The position numbers and the translations under genes are program-made. From Methylomarinovum caldicuralii (GTDB taxonomy: Bacteria > Pseudomonadota > Gammaproteobacteria > Methylococcales > Methylothermaceae), in assembly GCF_033126985.1 (NCBI RefSeq), contig NZ_AP024714.1, positions 248,001-312,000 on the forward strand: a stretch of 64,000 nucleotides of DNA, written 5' to 3'. Positions 30,843-40,753 of this stretch are shown in pieces (the stretch's first letter is position 1; each line of letters begins with the position of its first letter). The notes below the pieces were generated by a model, which did no database searches, had not been told where the DNA came from, and worked only from the letters and a program-made list of their open reading frames with translations.

Positions 30843-32078
30843 TCAGCGCCGGCACGCTCCCTGGTAGATGGTCACGGGCTCGACGGCCTCGAAACGGCAC
30901 GAAACCCCGTGGGGAATGAGATAGGACTGGCCGCGGCGCAACGGAATCTGTCCCCGGCGCCAGGCGATTCGGCACCGGCCCTCGAGCACGATGCCGAGGC
31001 GCAAAGCCCCCGAGGCGTCGAAAACGTCCCCGCCGGCCAGTTCGATACGGCTGAGGCGAAACTCGTCCACCGGGGCTTCATAGACGGCCTCCACGCCGTG
31101 CGACACCGGCCGCAGGATTTCCGCCGGCCGTCCCTCGAACCTGACGATCTCCAGCAGCGCCGGCACATCCACGTGCTTGGGGGTCAGGCCACCGCGCAGG
31201 ACATTGTTGGAGTTGGCCATGACCTCCACCCCCACCCCCTGCAGATAGGCGTGGAGTTCGCCGGCGGCCTGAAAGATCGCCTCCCCCGGCCGCAGACGGA
31301 GAAAGTTGAGCAGGAAGATGGAAAACAGCCCCCGGTCGTGGCGGCCCGCCTGGGAGTAAAGTTCATCGGCCCACAGAAACCAGAATTCCCGCTGTTCTTT
31401 CGACCACGGGCCTTCCCCCCGCAGTCGCTGCAGCACCGGCCCGAGCAGGGCGTCCACTTCGGCCTGGGGCAAGGTCATCAGCGCCTCGTAGAAGCGTTTC
31501 AGGCCGCATTCCCGCAGCTGGCGCAGCAGTCCCGCCCATTCGGGAATACGTGCCAGTTCCGCCTCGATCTCCGCCTCAGGGCGGAAGCCCTTGAGGGCAT
31601 AGAAGGGCGTCAGGGCGCTCAGCAGTTCCGGCTTGTGATTGCGGTCGCGGTAATTGCGCCGGGGCGAATCCAGCGGGATACCCTGCGCCTCCTCCCGCGC
31701 GTAGCCAGCTTCCGCCTGCCGCTTATTGGGATGCACCTGGATCGACAACGGCCGGGCCGCCGCCAGGATCTTGAGCAGAAAGGGCAGCTGGCCGTGATAC
31801 TTGTCGGCCAGCTCCCCCAGCAACTGCGTCGGCGCGGCGGCCAGCAGCCGGTCCAGCGGCACCTTGACGCCATCGATCACTGCCTGGGCCGGCAGATCGG
31901 GATGGGCGCCGATCCACAGTTCGGCGAAGGGTTTGCGTTCGGGATTGGGGATTCCCAGCAGCCGGGGGATGTAGTCGGGATCCCCCCAGGCGTAATGCTG
32001 CACCCCGCAGAACAGGGGCAACGGGGCCGGATCACGGCAGAAAGCGGCGATCGCCCGCTCGATTCGGTCCTGCATCAT
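30843..32078 (-). CDS. manA: Mannose-6-phosphate isomerase, type I
   Basis: Interconverts fructose-6-phosphate and mannose-6-phosphate, feeding GDP-mannose synthesis. The 411-aa protein carries the zinc-site segments LSIQVHPNKRQAE and HKPELLSALTPFYALKGFRP, the helical insert in the middle, and AYLQGVGVEVMANSNNVLRGGLTPKHVD, a type I signature. It ends in the small C-terminal cupin fold (PHGVSCRFEAVEPVTIYQ). Start at ATG 32078 with GGAG four bases upstream. It follows ftsZ on the same strand, separated by 50 bp and a GC-rich hairpin, so it is probably a separate unit. The nearby glycosyltransferases could use its product. Confidence 0.95.
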   Translation of the reverse strand: MMQDRIERAIAAFCRDPAPLPLFCGVQHYAWGDPDYIPRLLGIPNPERKPFAELWIGAHPDLPAQAVIDGVKVPLDRLLAAAPTQLLGELADKYHGQLPFLLKILAAARPLSIQVHPNKRQAEAGYAREEAQGIPLDSPRRNYRDRNHKPELLSALTPFYALKGFRPEAEIEAELARIPEWAGLLRQLRECGLKRFYEALMTLPQAEVDALLGPVLQRLRGEGPWSKEQREFWFLWADELYSQAGRHDRGLFSIFLLNFLRLRPGEAIFQAAGELHAYLQGVGVEVMANSNNVLRGGLTPKHVDVPALLEIVRFEGRPAEILRPVSHGVEAVYEAPVDEFRLSRIELAGGDVFDASGALRLGIVLEGRCRIAWRRGQIPLRRGQSYLIPHGVSCRFEAVEPVTIYQGACRR

Positions 32079-32098
32079 AGCGCTCCAGCTCCAGTGCG

Positions 32099-32120
32099 GG
32101 AGGCCCCGGCCGGGGCCTCC
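32099..32120 (-). terminator. GC-rich hairpin after ftsZ
   Basis: A perfect palindrome GGAGGCCCCGG/CCGGGGCCTCC lies 8 bp past the ftsZ stop. No T-run follows, so it may pause or stabilise the end of the dcw transcript rather than act as a full intrinsic terminator. Confidence 0.5.
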
Positions 32121-32128
32121 GTATGCCG

Positions 32129-33298
32129 TCAGTCCGCCTGCCGGCGCAGGAAGGCGGGAATGTCGAGGTAGTCGAGATCGTCCTCCTGGGCGGCCGGCGT
32201 GCCGCTCGGCACGTTGAGCTTGCGCACCCGTTCCGGCTGGCGCCGGATCACCGCCGGGCGGTCGAGCTCCTCGTAATCGACCTCGCCATCGGCCTTCTTT
32301 TCCACCAGCCGCACCGGCGGTTCGGCCGCCGCGCTGCGGCCGCCTTCCAGACCGGTGGCCACCACGGTGACGCGGATCTCGTCCTGCAGCTCCGGATCGA
32401 TGACGGTACCGACGACCACCACCGCATCCTCGGAGGCGAACTCCTTGACCGTATTGCCGACGACGTCGAACTCGCCGATGGACAGGTCCAGACCGCCGGT
32501 GATGTTGACCAGGATGCCCTTGGCGCCCTGGAGGTTGATGTCCTCCAGCAGGGGGCTGGCGATGGCGCTTTCGGCCGCCTTGCGGGCCCGCTCCTCGCCG
32601 CTGGCGCTGCCGGTGCCCATCATCGCCATGCCCATCTCCGACATCACGGTGCGCACGTCGGCGAAGTCCACGTTGATAAGGCCGGGACGGGTGATGAGCT
32701 CGGCGATCCCCTGCACCGCCCCCAGCAGGACGTCGTTGGCGGCGGCGAAGGCCTGCAGCAGTGACGCCTGGCTGCCGAGCACCGGCAGCAGCTTCTCGTT
32801 GGGGATGGTGATGAGGGAATCGACGTAGCGGCTCAGTTCCTCAATGCCCTGCTCGGCGATGGCGCGGCGCTTGTTGCCCTCGAAGGGGAACGGCTTGGTC
32901 ACCACCGCCACCGTCAGCACGCCCATGTCCTTGGCGATCTCGGCGAACACCGGCGCCGCGCCGGTGCCGGTACCGCCGCCCATACCGGCGGTCAGGAACA
33001 CCATGTCGGCCCCCTGGATCATCTCCTGAATGCGGTCGCGGTCGTCCATCGCCGCCTGCTTGCCCACCTCCGGGTTGGCTCCGGCTCCCAGTCCCTTGGT
33101 CAGCTCGGCGCCGATCTGCAGCACGTGCTTGGCCGCCGACTTGCGCAGGGCCTGGGCGTCGGTGTTGGCGCAGATGAACTCGACCCCCTCGATGTTGCTG
33201 TTGACCATGTGGTCCACCGCGTTGCTGCCGCCGCCGCCGATGCCGATCACCTTGATGACGGCGTTCTGCCCGTAATCGTCCACCATTTCAAATTTCAT
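32129..33298 (-). CDS. ftsZ: Cell division GTPase
   Basis: Tubulin homologue that assembles the Z-ring. The 389-aa protein has IGIGGGGSNAVDHM (nucleotide loop), the G-box GGGTGTGAAPVFAEIAKD, the T7 loop INVDFADVRTVM, and a linker of about 50 residues. The C-terminal conserved peptide DYLDIPAFLRRQ binds FtsA and ZipA. Start at ATG 33298, preceded by GGAGGAG; the frame is open 14 codons upstream without support. Last gene of the dcw cluster. The lpxC gene that commonly follows it is not here; manA is. Confidence 0.99.
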   Translation of the reverse strand: MKFEMVDDYGQNAVIKVIGIGGGGSNAVDHMVNSNIEGVEFICANTDAQALRKSAAKHVLQIGAELTKGLGAGANPEVGKQAAMDDRDRIQEMIQGADMVFLTAGMGGGTGTGAAPVFAEIAKDMGVLTVAVVTKPFPFEGNKRRAIAEQGIEELSRYVDSLITIPNEKLLPVLGSQASLLQAFAAANDVLLGAVQGIAELITRPGLINVDFADVRTVMSEMGMAMMGTGSASGEERARKAAESAIASPLLEDINLQGAKGILVNITGGLDLSIGEFDVVGNTVKEFASEDAVVVVGTVIDPELQDEIRVTVVATGLEGGRSAAAEPPVRLVEKKADGEVDYEELDRPAVIRRQPERVRKLNVPSGTPAAQEDDLDYLDIPAFLRRQAD

Positions 33299-33346
33299 GG
33301 TATTGCTCCTCCACGCTCGTGTTTTTCGAAACCATCTCAAAACCTG

Positions 33347-34582
33347 TCAAAAATTCCCTTGAAACCAGCTGCCCATCCGCCGCCACAGCGCCCGCAGGCC
33401 GGAAACCTCGTCGGCCAATCCCGGCAGCCGCTGGTGCCGGCGGCCGAACAGCAGCAGCCCCACGCCGGTGGCATAGGCGGGATTGCGGATCACGTCGGTG
33501 AGCCCGGTCACATGGCGCGGCATTCCCAGCCGCACCGGCATGTGGAAGATCTCCTCCGCCAGCTCCACCAGGCCTGTCAGCTTGGCGCTGCCGCCCGTGA
33601 GCACCACCCCGCCGGGAATCAGATCCTCGAAGCCGCTGCGGCGCAGTTCGGCCTGGATCAGCATCAGCAGCTCCTCGCAGCGGGGCTCGACAATCTCGGC
33701 CAGGTTGTGGCGCGAGATCCGCCGCAGCGGGCGGTCGCCGATGCTGGGCACCTCGATCATATCGTCGATGTCCGCCAACTGAGTCAGAGCGCAGGCGTGT
33801 TCGATCTTGATGCGTTCGGCGTGGTGGGTGGGGGTGCGCAGGGCGACGGCGATATCGTTGGTAATCTGGTCACCGGCGATGGGAATCACCGCGGTGTGGC
33901 GGATGGCGCCGTCGGTGTAGATGGCGATGTCGGTGGTGCCGCCGCCGATGTCCACCAGGCACACGCCGAGGTGGCGCTCGTCCTCGCTCAGCACCGCATG
34001 GGCCGAGGCCAGCTGCTCGAGGATGAGGTCCTCCACTTCCAGACCGCAGCGGCGCACGCATTTGACGATGTTCTGGGCCGCGCTCACCGCTCCGGTGACG
34101 ATGTGGACCTTGGCTTCCAGGCGGATGCCGGCCATGCCCACCGGCTCCTTGATGCCTGTCTGGCTGTCGATGATGTATTCCTGGGACAGGACGTGGAGCA
34201 GCTTCTGGTCCGCGGGAATCGCCACCGCCTTGGCGGAATCGAGCACCCGCTCCACATCGGCCGCTGTAACCTCCTTGTCCTTGATGGCGACGATACCGTG
34301 GGAATTGAGACTGCGGATGTGGCTGCCGGCGATGCCGACGGAGACCGCATGGATCTGGAAGCCGGCCATCAGTTCGGCTTCCTCCACCGCCCGCTGGATC
34401 GCCTGGACCGTGGCTTCGAGGTTGACCACCACGCCCTTCTTGAGACCGGTGGAGGGATGGGTGCCGATGCCGACGATCTCGATCTCGTCCGCTTCGGGAT
34501 TGTATTCGCCGACGATGGCGGCCACCTTGGAGGTGCCGATGTCGAGGCCGACGAGGATGTTCTGGTCTTTGCGTTTAGCCAT
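33347..34582 (-). CDS. ftsA: Cell division protein FtsA (actin-like)
   Basis: Membrane tether and regulator of FtsZ. The 411-aa protein opens ILVGLDIGTSKVAAIVGE (phosphate-1), with a 1C subdomain, CLVDIGGGTTDIAIY (phosphate-2) and GGVVLTGGSAKLTGL (adenosine loop). It ends ALWRRMGSWFQGNF, the amphipathic membrane-targeting helix. It overlaps the end of ftsQ by 8 bp and precedes ftsZ by 48 bp, the standard order. Confidence 0.99.
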   Translation of the reverse strand: MAKRKDQNILVGLDIGTSKVAAIVGEYNPEADEIEIVGIGTHPSTGLKKGVVVNLEATVQAIQRAVEEAELMAGFQIHAVSVGIAGSHIRSLNSHGIVAIKDKEVTAADVERVLDSAKAVAIPADQKLLHVLSQEYIIDSQTGIKEPVGMAGIRLEAKVHIVTGAVSAAQNIVKCVRRCGLEVEDLILEQLASAHAVLSEDERHLGVCLVDIGGGTTDIAIYTDGAIRHTAVIPIAGDQITNDIAVALRTPTHHAERIKIEHACALTQLADIDDMIEVPSIGDRPLRRISRHNLAEIVEPRCEELLMLIQAELRRSGFEDLIPGGVVLTGGSAKLTGLVELAEEIFHMPVRLGMPRHVTGLTDVIRNPAYATGVGLLLFGRRHQRLPGLADEVSGLRALWRRMGSWFQGNF

Positions 34583-35294
34583 GCTGCGCTTGCGTGTGTT
34601 TCACTTCGGTGGCAGGCTCGCGCAGACGCAGCGCGAAGCCGTGGTGGTAACGGGCGTCCACGTAGTCGATGCGGCGGCGGACATCCGCCGTCAGCTGCCC
34701 CAGCGCCCGCGCCACCCCTTCGAAGGCAGCCTCGGGACGCATCCGGCCGAGCACCAGGGTCATCCCCTCGCGGGTTTCCAGGCGCCAGCTGCGGCGCGCA
34801 TCCACCTGCAGGCGGGCGATGTGCCAGCCCAGCGGCGAAAGCGCCGCCGCCATGCGCCGGTAGGCGGTCAGCAGGCGAAATTCATAGCCTTCCGGACCGC
34901 TCAGCTGGGGGAGACCGGCGTACTCGTGGACGTCGTCGGCCGGGGTGAACTTCTCCCCCCGGGCATTGAGCAGGGAGGTTTCCCCCCAGCGCACCACCGG
35001 ACGCTGCTCCTTGAGATCGAGCTGAAAGGTCCGGGGCCAGATCCGCTCGGCCCGCACCGCCGCCACCCACGGGAGGTGGCGCACGGCGGCGGCTAAAGCG
35101 GTCAGATCCGTCTCCCAGTAGCCGTGCAGGTGCGGGATGACGACCCTTTTCAGCGCCGCCATGCGGACGTGGCGCAGCGGCCCGACGATCCGCACTTGGG
35201 CCGGCACCCTGTCCGTTTCCCGCATTCGCTCCACCATGCCTCCTATCATACCGATCAACAGCAGTCCCCACAGGACCGTTTTAGCGCGCGACAC
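34575..35294 (-). CDS. ftsQ: Cell division protein FtsQ
   Basis: Bitopic inner-membrane protein that forms the FtsQLB complex. The 239-aa protein has a short N-terminus, one membrane helix (TVLWGLLLIGMIGGMVERM) and a periplasmic POTRA domain (VRIVGPLRHVRMAALKRVV). The FtsQ domain follows, with LPWVAAVRAERIWPRTFQLDL and ARYHHGFALRL. The start is GTG 35294, overlapping the ddl stop by 14 bp. Confidence 0.96.
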   Translation of the reverse strand: MSRAKTVLWGLLLIGMIGGMVERMRETDRVPAQVRIVGPLRHVRMAALKRVVIPHLHGYWETDLTALAAAVRHLPWVAAVRAERIWPRTFQLDLKEQRPVVRWGETSLLNARGEKFTPADDVHEYAGLPQLSGPEGYEFRLLTAYRRMAAALSPLGWHIARLQVDARRSWRLETREGMTLVLGRMRPEAAFEGVARALGQLTADVRRRIDYVDARYHHGFALRLREPATEVKHTQAQHG

Positions 35295-36204
35295 TGGTTT
35301 CCAGGATACGCCATACCAAACGCTCGAAATCCAGACCGGCCGCCCGCGCCGCCATCGGCACCAGGCTGTGGTCGGTCATTCCCGGCACGGTGTTGACCTC
35401 GATCAGCCACGGCCGCCCCTGACGGTCGCGGAACAGGTCCACCCGGCCCCAGCCGCTCACCCGCAGCACCTCGCAGGCCCGGGCGGCCAGCTGCTGCAGC
35501 GCCCGCTCCTCGGCCGCCGGCAGACCGCAGGGACACAGATAGCGGGTGTCGTCGGCCCGGTACTTGGCCTCGAAGTCGTAGAAGGCCCGCGGCGTTTCCA
35601 GACGGATCAGGGGCAGCATTTCGCCCTGCAGCATCGCCGCGGTGTATTCCTCACCGTCGATCCAGGCTTCGGCCATCACCGGACCATAGTCCCGGGCTGC
35701 TTCCCAGGCGTCCTGCAGTTCCGCCGCCATCTCCACCTTGCTCATTCCGATGCTGGAGCCTTCCAGAATCGGCTTGACGATCAGCGGGAAACCCAGCCGC
35801 CCGGAGCACGCCGCCAGATCGCCCGCCTCCCGGAGCACTACCCAGTCCGGTGTCGGCAGCCCGGCCCCGCGCCAGCACAGCTTGGTGGCCAGCTTGTCCA
35901 TGCTCAGGGCCGATCCCAGCACACCGCTGCCGGTATAGGGCAATCCCAGCGCCTCCAGCAGTCCCTGCAGCACACCGTCCTCGCCGCCGCGGCCGTGGAC
36001 AAGGTTGAAGACCCGGTCGAAGCCCTTGCCGCCCAGGGCCGCCAGCGGCCGGTCACCGATGTCCACCGCGACGGCGTCCACCCCCTGACGCTGCAGGGCG
36101 GCGGTCACCGCCCGGCCGCCGGTGAGAGAAATCTCCCGCTCGGCGCTGGTGCCGCCCATGGCCACCGCCACTTTGCCGAATTGCCGGGGATCGTCGATCT
36201 TCAT
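35281..36204 (-). CDS. ddl: D-alanine--D-alanine ligase
   Basis: ATP-grasp enzyme (307 aa) that makes D-Ala-D-Ala for the lipid II stem peptide. Visible are VAVAMGGTSAEREISLTGG, FNLVHGRGGEDGVLQGLLE, PYTGSGVLGSALSMDK, PLIVKPILEGSSIGMSKV and the metal-binding end WLIEVNTVPGMTDHSLVP. Start at ATG 36204, in a 4-bp ATGA overlap with murB, so translation is probably coupled. Position between murB and ftsQ fits the ddlB paralogue. Confidence 0.98.
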   Translation of the reverse strand: MKIDDPRQFGKVAVAMGGTSAEREISLTGGRAVTAALQRQGVDAVAVDIGDRPLAALGGKGFDRVFNLVHGRGGEDGVLQGLLEALGLPYTGSGVLGSALSMDKLATKLCWRGAGLPTPDWVVLREAGDLAACSGRLGFPLIVKPILEGSSIGMSKVEMAAELQDAWEAARDYGPVMAEAWIDGEEYTAAMLQGEMLPLIRLETPRAFYDFEAKYRADDTRYLCPCGLPAAEERALQQLAARACEVLRVSGWGRVDLFRDRQGRPWLIEVNTVPGMTDHSLVPMAARAAGLDFERLVWRILETSVAR

Positions 36205-37106
36205 GGAGCGACTCCGATGATGCGCACTTCCAGTTCCAGGACGATACCGAAACGCGCCTCGACCTCGGCCCGGGCCAGCTCGATCAGGTTCTCGATGTCG
36301 GCAGCGGTGGCGGTACCGGTGTTGATGATGAAGTTGGCGTGCTGCTGCGAGATCCTGGCGCCGCCGATCTGCCGTCCCTTTAGGCCGCAGGCTTCGATCA
36401 GACGGGCCGCGTGCTCTCCGGGCGGGTTCTTGAACACCGAGCCGCAATTGGGCCAGCGGGTCGGCTGGGTGCGGTTGCGGCGCGCCAGCAGCTCGCGGAT
36501 GCGGCGCTGGCCCGTGCCGATGTCGCCGCGTTGCAGCTTCAGCCAGGCACCCAGGAACCATTCCCCCGGCGGCCCCTCGACCCGGCGGTAACCGACCCGG
36601 TATTCCCGGGGGCTGCGGCGCTGGACCCGGCCGCGGCGGTCGAGCGTCTCCACCTCGTCCACCCACACCCAGGTCTCACCGCCGAAGGCGCCGGCGTTCA
36701 TCGCCAGGGCGCCCCCGAAGGTGCCCGGAATGCCGGCGAGGAATTCGGTCCCCCCCAGACCGTGCAGGCTGCAGAAGCGGGCCACGTGGGCGCAGGGCAC
36801 CCCCGCCTCCACGTACACCCGCCCGTCGGCCTCCAGACGCATGTCGCCCAGCCGTTTGGCGGCAATGATCACCGTCCCCGGCACGCCGCCGTCGCGCACC
36901 AGCACGTTGCTTCCCAGGCCCAGCCAGGTCAGGGGCTCGTCCGGGGGCAGCCGGCGCAGAAAGCGGATCAGATCGTCACGGTCCGCCGGCTTGAACAGGC
37001 GTTCCGCCGGCCCGCCCACCCGCCAGGTGGTGAAGGACGCGAGCGGCACCCGGTATTCCAGGGTTCCCCGCAGTTCGGAAAGGGCAGCCCGGGCGACCGC
37101 GTTCAT
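36201..37106 (-). CDS. murB: UDP-N-acetylenolpyruvoylglucosamine reductase
   Basis: FAD- and NADPH-dependent reductase giving UDP-MurNAc. At 301 aa without the enteric extension it is a type II MurB. Motifs are [16 protein letters not shown] (FAD), [34 protein letters not shown] with the SxNP-like region, and the catalytic [18 protein letters not shown]. Start at ATG 37106, overlapping the murC stop (ATGA); its own stop overlaps ddl. Confidence 0.98.
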   Translation of the reverse strand: MNAVARAALSELRGTLEYRVPLASFTTWRVGGPAERLFKPADRDDLIRFLRRLPPDEPLTWLGLGSNVLVRDGGVPGTVIIAAKRLGDMRLEADGRVYVEAGVPCAHVARFCSLHGLGGTEFLAGIPGTFGGALAMNAGAFGGETWVWVDEVETLDRRGRVQRRSPREYRVGYRRVEGPPGEWFLGAWLKLQRGDIGTGQRRIRELLARRNRTQPTRWPNCGSVFKNPPGEHAARLIEACGLKGRQIGGARISQQHANFIINTGTATAADIENLIELARAEVEARFGIVLELEVRIIGVAP

Positions 37107-38551
37107 GACCAGATCTCCTGCAACCGGGGCGCCAGACGGCCGATGCTTCCCGCCCCCAGGGTCAGGACCACGTCCCCGGCCTGCAGCCGGGACTCGAGAA
37201 CCGCCGGGACCTCCGCCAGGTCCGCCACCTCGATGACCGCCTTCCCGGCCTCCCGCAGGGCCTGCGCCAGCGCCTCGCTGTCGGCGCCGGGACGGGGCGC
37301 CTCGCCCGCCCCATAGACCGGCAGCAGCAGCAGTTCGTCCACATCGGCGAGCACGCGGACGAAATCGTCGAACAGCTCCGCGGTGCGGCTGTAGCGGTGG
37401 GGCTGGAACACCAGAACCTGGCGCCGCTGCGGCCACGCCTGGCGGGCGGCCGCCAGGGTCGCCTCCAGTTCCCTCGGGTGATGGCCGTAATCGTCCACCA
37501 GCACGATCTCCCCGCCTTTCCAGGGCAGATGGGCCACCTGGAAGCGCCGGCCGATGCCGGCAAACCCCGCCAGGGCTTTCTGGATCGCCGCGGTACCGAC
37601 CCCCAGTTCCAGGGCGATGGCGATGGCGGCCAGGGCGTTGAGCAGGTTGTGACGGCCGGGCAGGTTGAGTTCCACCGGCAATGGCCGCGCCAGTCCCCGG
37701 CCCTTGACCACGAAGCGGGTCTTCAGCCCCGACGGCTCGATCCGGCGGGCGTGCAGGTCGGCCTGGGGATGGCAGCCGTAGGTCAACACCGGCTTGTGGA
37801 TCCGCGGCAGGATCTCCGCCACCCCGGGATCGTCCAGACACATCACCGCCAGGCCGTAGAACGGCAGCTGGTGGAGGAATGCCACGAAGGTGTCCTGCAG
37901 CTGCCGCCAGTCGCCCCCGTAGGTGCCCATGTGGTCGCGGTCGACGTTGGTCACCACCGCCATGATCGGCGCCAGATGGAGGAAGGAAGCGTCGCTCTCG
38001 TCGGCCTCCGCCACCAGGTAGGGGCTGGCGCCGAGCCCGGCGTTGCTGCCGGCGCTGTTGAGACGGCCGCCGATGACGAAGGTGGGATCCAGCCCGCCCT
38101 CGGCCAGGATGCTGGCCACCAGGCTGGTGGTGGTTGTCTTGCCGTGGGTGCCGGCGATGGCGATACCGAAGCGGAAGCGCATCAGCTCGGCGAGCATTTC
38201 CGCCCGCGAGATCACCGGAATCCGGCGGCGGCGGGCCTCCGCCCATTCGGGATTGGCCGGATCCACCGCGCTCGATACCACCACCACGTCGGCGCCGACG
38301 ACGTGGGCGGCGTCGTGCCCTACCTTCACTGTGATCCCAAGGCTGCGCAGGCGCTGCAGCACCAGGCTGTCGCGGGCATCGGAGCCGGACACCCGGTAGC
38401 CGAGATTGGCCAGCACTTCGGCGATGCCGCTCATGCCGACCCCGCCGATGCCGATGAAATGGATGCGGCCGATGGCCGCCATGCGCTGCCGCACCGCTTC
38501 ATTGCCGGCCGCCAATGGCCGGGCCTCAGGCACTTGGATTTTGGGTACCAT
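37103..38551 (-). CDS. murC: UDP-N-acetylmuramate--L-alanine ligase
   Basis: First amino-acid ligase of the stem peptide, adding L-Ala to UDP-MurNAc with ATP. The 482-aa protein begins with [18 protein letters not shown] (UDP site), has [18 protein letters not shown] (ATP loop), [13 protein letters not shown] and [18 protein letters not shown], and the domain-3 [16 protein letters not shown]. Start at ATG 38551, inside the end of murG (26-bp overlap). Confidence 0.98.
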   Translation of the reverse strand: MVPKIQVPEARPLAAGNEAVRQRMAAIGRIHFIGIGGVGMSGIAEVLANLGYRVSGSDARDSLVLQRLRSLGITVKVGHDAAHVVGADVVVVSSAVDPANPEWAEARRRRIPVISRAEMLAELMRFRFGIAIAGTHGKTTTTSLVASILAEGGLDPTFVIGGRLNSAGSNAGLGASPYLVAEADESDASFLHLAPIMAVVTNVDRDHMGTYGGDWRQLQDTFVAFLHQLPFYGLAVMCLDDPGVAEILPRIHKPVLTYGCHPQADLHARRIEPSGLKTRFVVKGRGLARPLPVELNLPGRHNLLNALAAIAIALELGVGTAAIQKALAGFAGIGRRFQVAHLPWKGGEIVLVDDYGHHPRELEATLAAARQAWPQRRQVLVFQPHRYSRTAELFDDFVRVLADVDELLLLPVYGAGEAPRPGADSEALAQALREAGKAVIEVADLAEVPAVLESRLQAGDVVLTLGAGSIGRLAPRLQEIWS

Positions 38552-39590
38552 CGATCTCTCCCAGACAAATTCGGGCCACGGTTTCGGTGGCGTCCAGACG
38601 GGCGGCGCGGCGGGCGGCGGCGCCCATCTCCCGCAGCCTCTGCGGCGCGGCCGCCAGCTCGGCAAGGGTCTGCGCCAGACGGGCCGGGGTGAGCCGGTCC
38701 TGGGGCAACAGCCGCGCCGCCCCGCGCTGCACCAGATATTCGGCGTTGCGGGCCTGATGGTCGTCGATGGCGTGGGGGTAGGGCACCAGCACCCCCGCCA
38801 CCCCGGCGGCCGCCAGCTCGCTGACGGTCATCGCCCCGGCGCGGCAGACCGCCAGATCCGCCCACCGCCACGCCGCCGCCATGTTGTCGATGAATTCGCT
38901 CACCCTGGCTGCGACGCCGGCCCGGCGGTAGGCGGCCTCGACCGCCGCTGCGTTCCCCCGGCCGCACTGGTGCCACACCTGCAGCGGTGAACCCATCTGG
39001 GCCAGCGCCTGGGGGACCACCTCGTTGAGGATCTGCGCCCCCAGGCTGCCGCCGACCACCAGCAGCCGAGGCGGGCCGTCGTGATCCGGCTTCGGGCCCA
39101 GGGCGGCGATCTCACAGCGCAAGGGATTTCCGGTCCAGCAGGGTTTGAGGCTGTCGGCGAAAGTGCCGGGAAAGCCCTCCAGCACCCGCTTCGCCCACGG
39201 CGCCAGCCAGCGGTTGGTGGTGCCGGGGACGCGGTTCTGTTCGTGGATCACCAGCGGGATTCCCTGCAGCCGGGCCATCACCCCACCGGGGCCGGCGGCA
39301 TATCCCCCCATTCCCAGCACCACCTGGGGACGGCGGCGCCGCAGAACCCGGCCGGCCTGCCACAGGGCCCGCAGCAGCATCGCCGGCGCCGTCACCAGTC
39401 TTCCCACACCCTTGCCCCGCAACCCGCCGACGGTGATGGCGTCCAGGGGAAAGCCGGCGGCGTGCACCACCTGCTGCTCCAGCCCCCGCGCGCCGCCCAT
39501 CCACACCACCTCGTGACCGTGGCCGCGCAGCCACTCGGCCACCGCCAGGGCCGGAAACACATGACCGCCGGTGCCGCCGGCGAGAATCAT
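38526..39590 (-). CDS. murG: Lipid II synthase (MurG, GT28)
   Basis: Peripheral membrane glycosyltransferase adding GlcNAc to lipid I. The 354-aa protein starts [18 protein letters not shown] (G-loop 1), with [29 protein letters not shown], the second glycine loop [15 protein letters not shown] and the donor site [23 protein letters not shown] 39590 overlaps the ftsW stop (TGATG); a GTG one codon upstream is also possible. Confidence 0.98.
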   Translation of the reverse strand: MILAGGTGGHVFPALAVAEWLRGHGHEVVWMGGARGLEQQVVHAAGFPLDAITVGGLRGKGVGRLVTAPAMLLRALWQAGRVLRRRRPQVVLGMGGYAAGPGGVMARLQGIPLVIHEQNRVPGTTNRWLAPWAKRVLEGFPGTFADSLKPCWTGNPLRCEIAALGPKPDHDGPPRLLVVGGSLGAQILNEVVPQALAQMGSPLQVWHQCGRGNAAAVEAAYRRAGVAARVSEFIDNMAAAWRWADLAVCRAGAMTVSELAAAGVAGVLVPYPHAIDDHQARNAEYLVQRGAARLLPQDRLTPARLAQTLAELAAAPQRLREMGAAARRAARLDATETVARICLGEIDGTQNPSA

Positions 39591-40753
39591 CACCCGCGCC
39601 ACGGCTTCCTCCCCGGCGTCGCCGCCAGCGTTTCCCGCGCCTCGGCATACACCCGCTGCACCAGCCCCAGGGTCACCAGGTCGCACACCAGAGCGCTGCC
39701 GCCGTAACTGACCAGCGGCAGAGGCAGTCCCTTGGTGGGCAGGACGCCGAGGTTGACCCCCATGTTGATGAGCGCCGTCAGTCCCAGCAGCAACCCGATG
39801 CCATAGGCCAGCCAGGCGCCGAAGGCCTCGCCGGCGCGGGCGGCCAGTTCGGCGGTGCGGAAGATCCGCCACAGCAATGCGGCGAAGGCGAGCAGGATCC
39901 CCGCCACGCCGATCCACCCCAGCTCCTCGCCGATCACCGCGAGGATGAAATCGGTGTGCCCCTCGGGCAGATAGAACATCTTTTGGACGCTGTTGCCCAG
40001 GCCGACGCCGAAAGGCCCGCCCAGGCCGAAGGCGACCAGCGCCTGCACCAGCTGGTACCCCTCGTCGCGCGCATGGGCCCAGGGATCGAGAAAACCGATC
40101 ACCCGCCGCATGCGATAGGGCTCGAAGATCACCAGCAGCGCCGCACCGCCGCCCAGCAGGGCGAACAGGCCCAGCACCGGCAGCAGACGCGCGCCGGCCA
40201 GAAACAACAGGGCGGCGGCGGCCGCCAGCAGCACGGCGGCGGCGCCGAAATCCGGCTCCCACAGCAGCAGCCCCACCCCCAGCCCCAGCAGCACCAGGGG
40301 GCGCAGCAGCGCCAGGGACTCGCGCCGCAGCGCCTCGCCGTGACGCACCAGATAACCGGCCAGATAGATCATCGCCACCAGCTTGAACGGCGCCGACACC
40401 TGCAGTCGCATAACCCCCGCGTCGAGCCAGCGGGTGCTGCCCTTGACCGTGACCCCGATTCCGGGCAGCTTCACCGCCACCAGCGCCGCCAGACCGAGCA
40501 GCAGCCACAGCGGCCCGGTCCGCTGCCAGAAACGCAGCGGGCAGCGCCACACCATCCAGGCCAGCGCCACTCCCAGCCCCAGATGCAGCACCTGGCGCAC
40601 GGCGAAATCCAGCCCCCCGCCGTGCAGGTGCACCGAAGCCGAGGTCATCATCACCAGACCCAGCCCGGTCAGCGCCGCGCCGAGCGCCAGCAACGGCCCG
40701 TCGCAGGCGGGGGCGGCGCGGGGAGGGCTTAAGGTTACGCTGCCGACTGCCAT
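39590..40753 (-). CDS. ftsW: Septal peptidoglycan polymerase FtsW (SEDS)
   Basis: Ten-helix SEDS glycosyltransferase that works with FtsI at the septum. The 387-aa protein shows GLVMMTSAS in the first helix, VKGSTRWLDAGVMRLQVSAP (the conserved WLxxG..QPSE-like loop), FLDPWAHARDEGYQLVQAL, LPEGHTDFILAVIGEELGWI with the catalytic Asp loop, and LPLPLVSYGGSAL. Its start overlaps murD by 19 bp. Confidence 0.97.
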   Translation of the reverse strand: MAVGSVTLSPPRAAPACDGPLLALGAALTGLGLVMMTSASVHLHGGGLDFAVRQVLHLGLGVALAWMVWRCPLRFWQRTGPLWLLLGLAALVAVKLPGIGVTVKGSTRWLDAGVMRLQVSAPFKLVAMIYLAGYLVRHGEALRRESLALLRPLVLLGLGVGLLLWEPDFGAAAVLLAAAAALLFLAGARLLPVLGLFALLGGGAALLVIFEPYRMRRVIGFLDPWAHARDEGYQLVQALVAFGLGGPFGVGLGNSVQKMFYLPEGHTDFILAVIGEELGWIGVAGILLAFAALLWRIFRTAELAARAGEAFGAWLAYGIGLLLGLTALINMGVNLGVLPTKGLPLPLVSYGGSALVCDLVTLGLVQRVYAEARETLAATPGRKPWRG

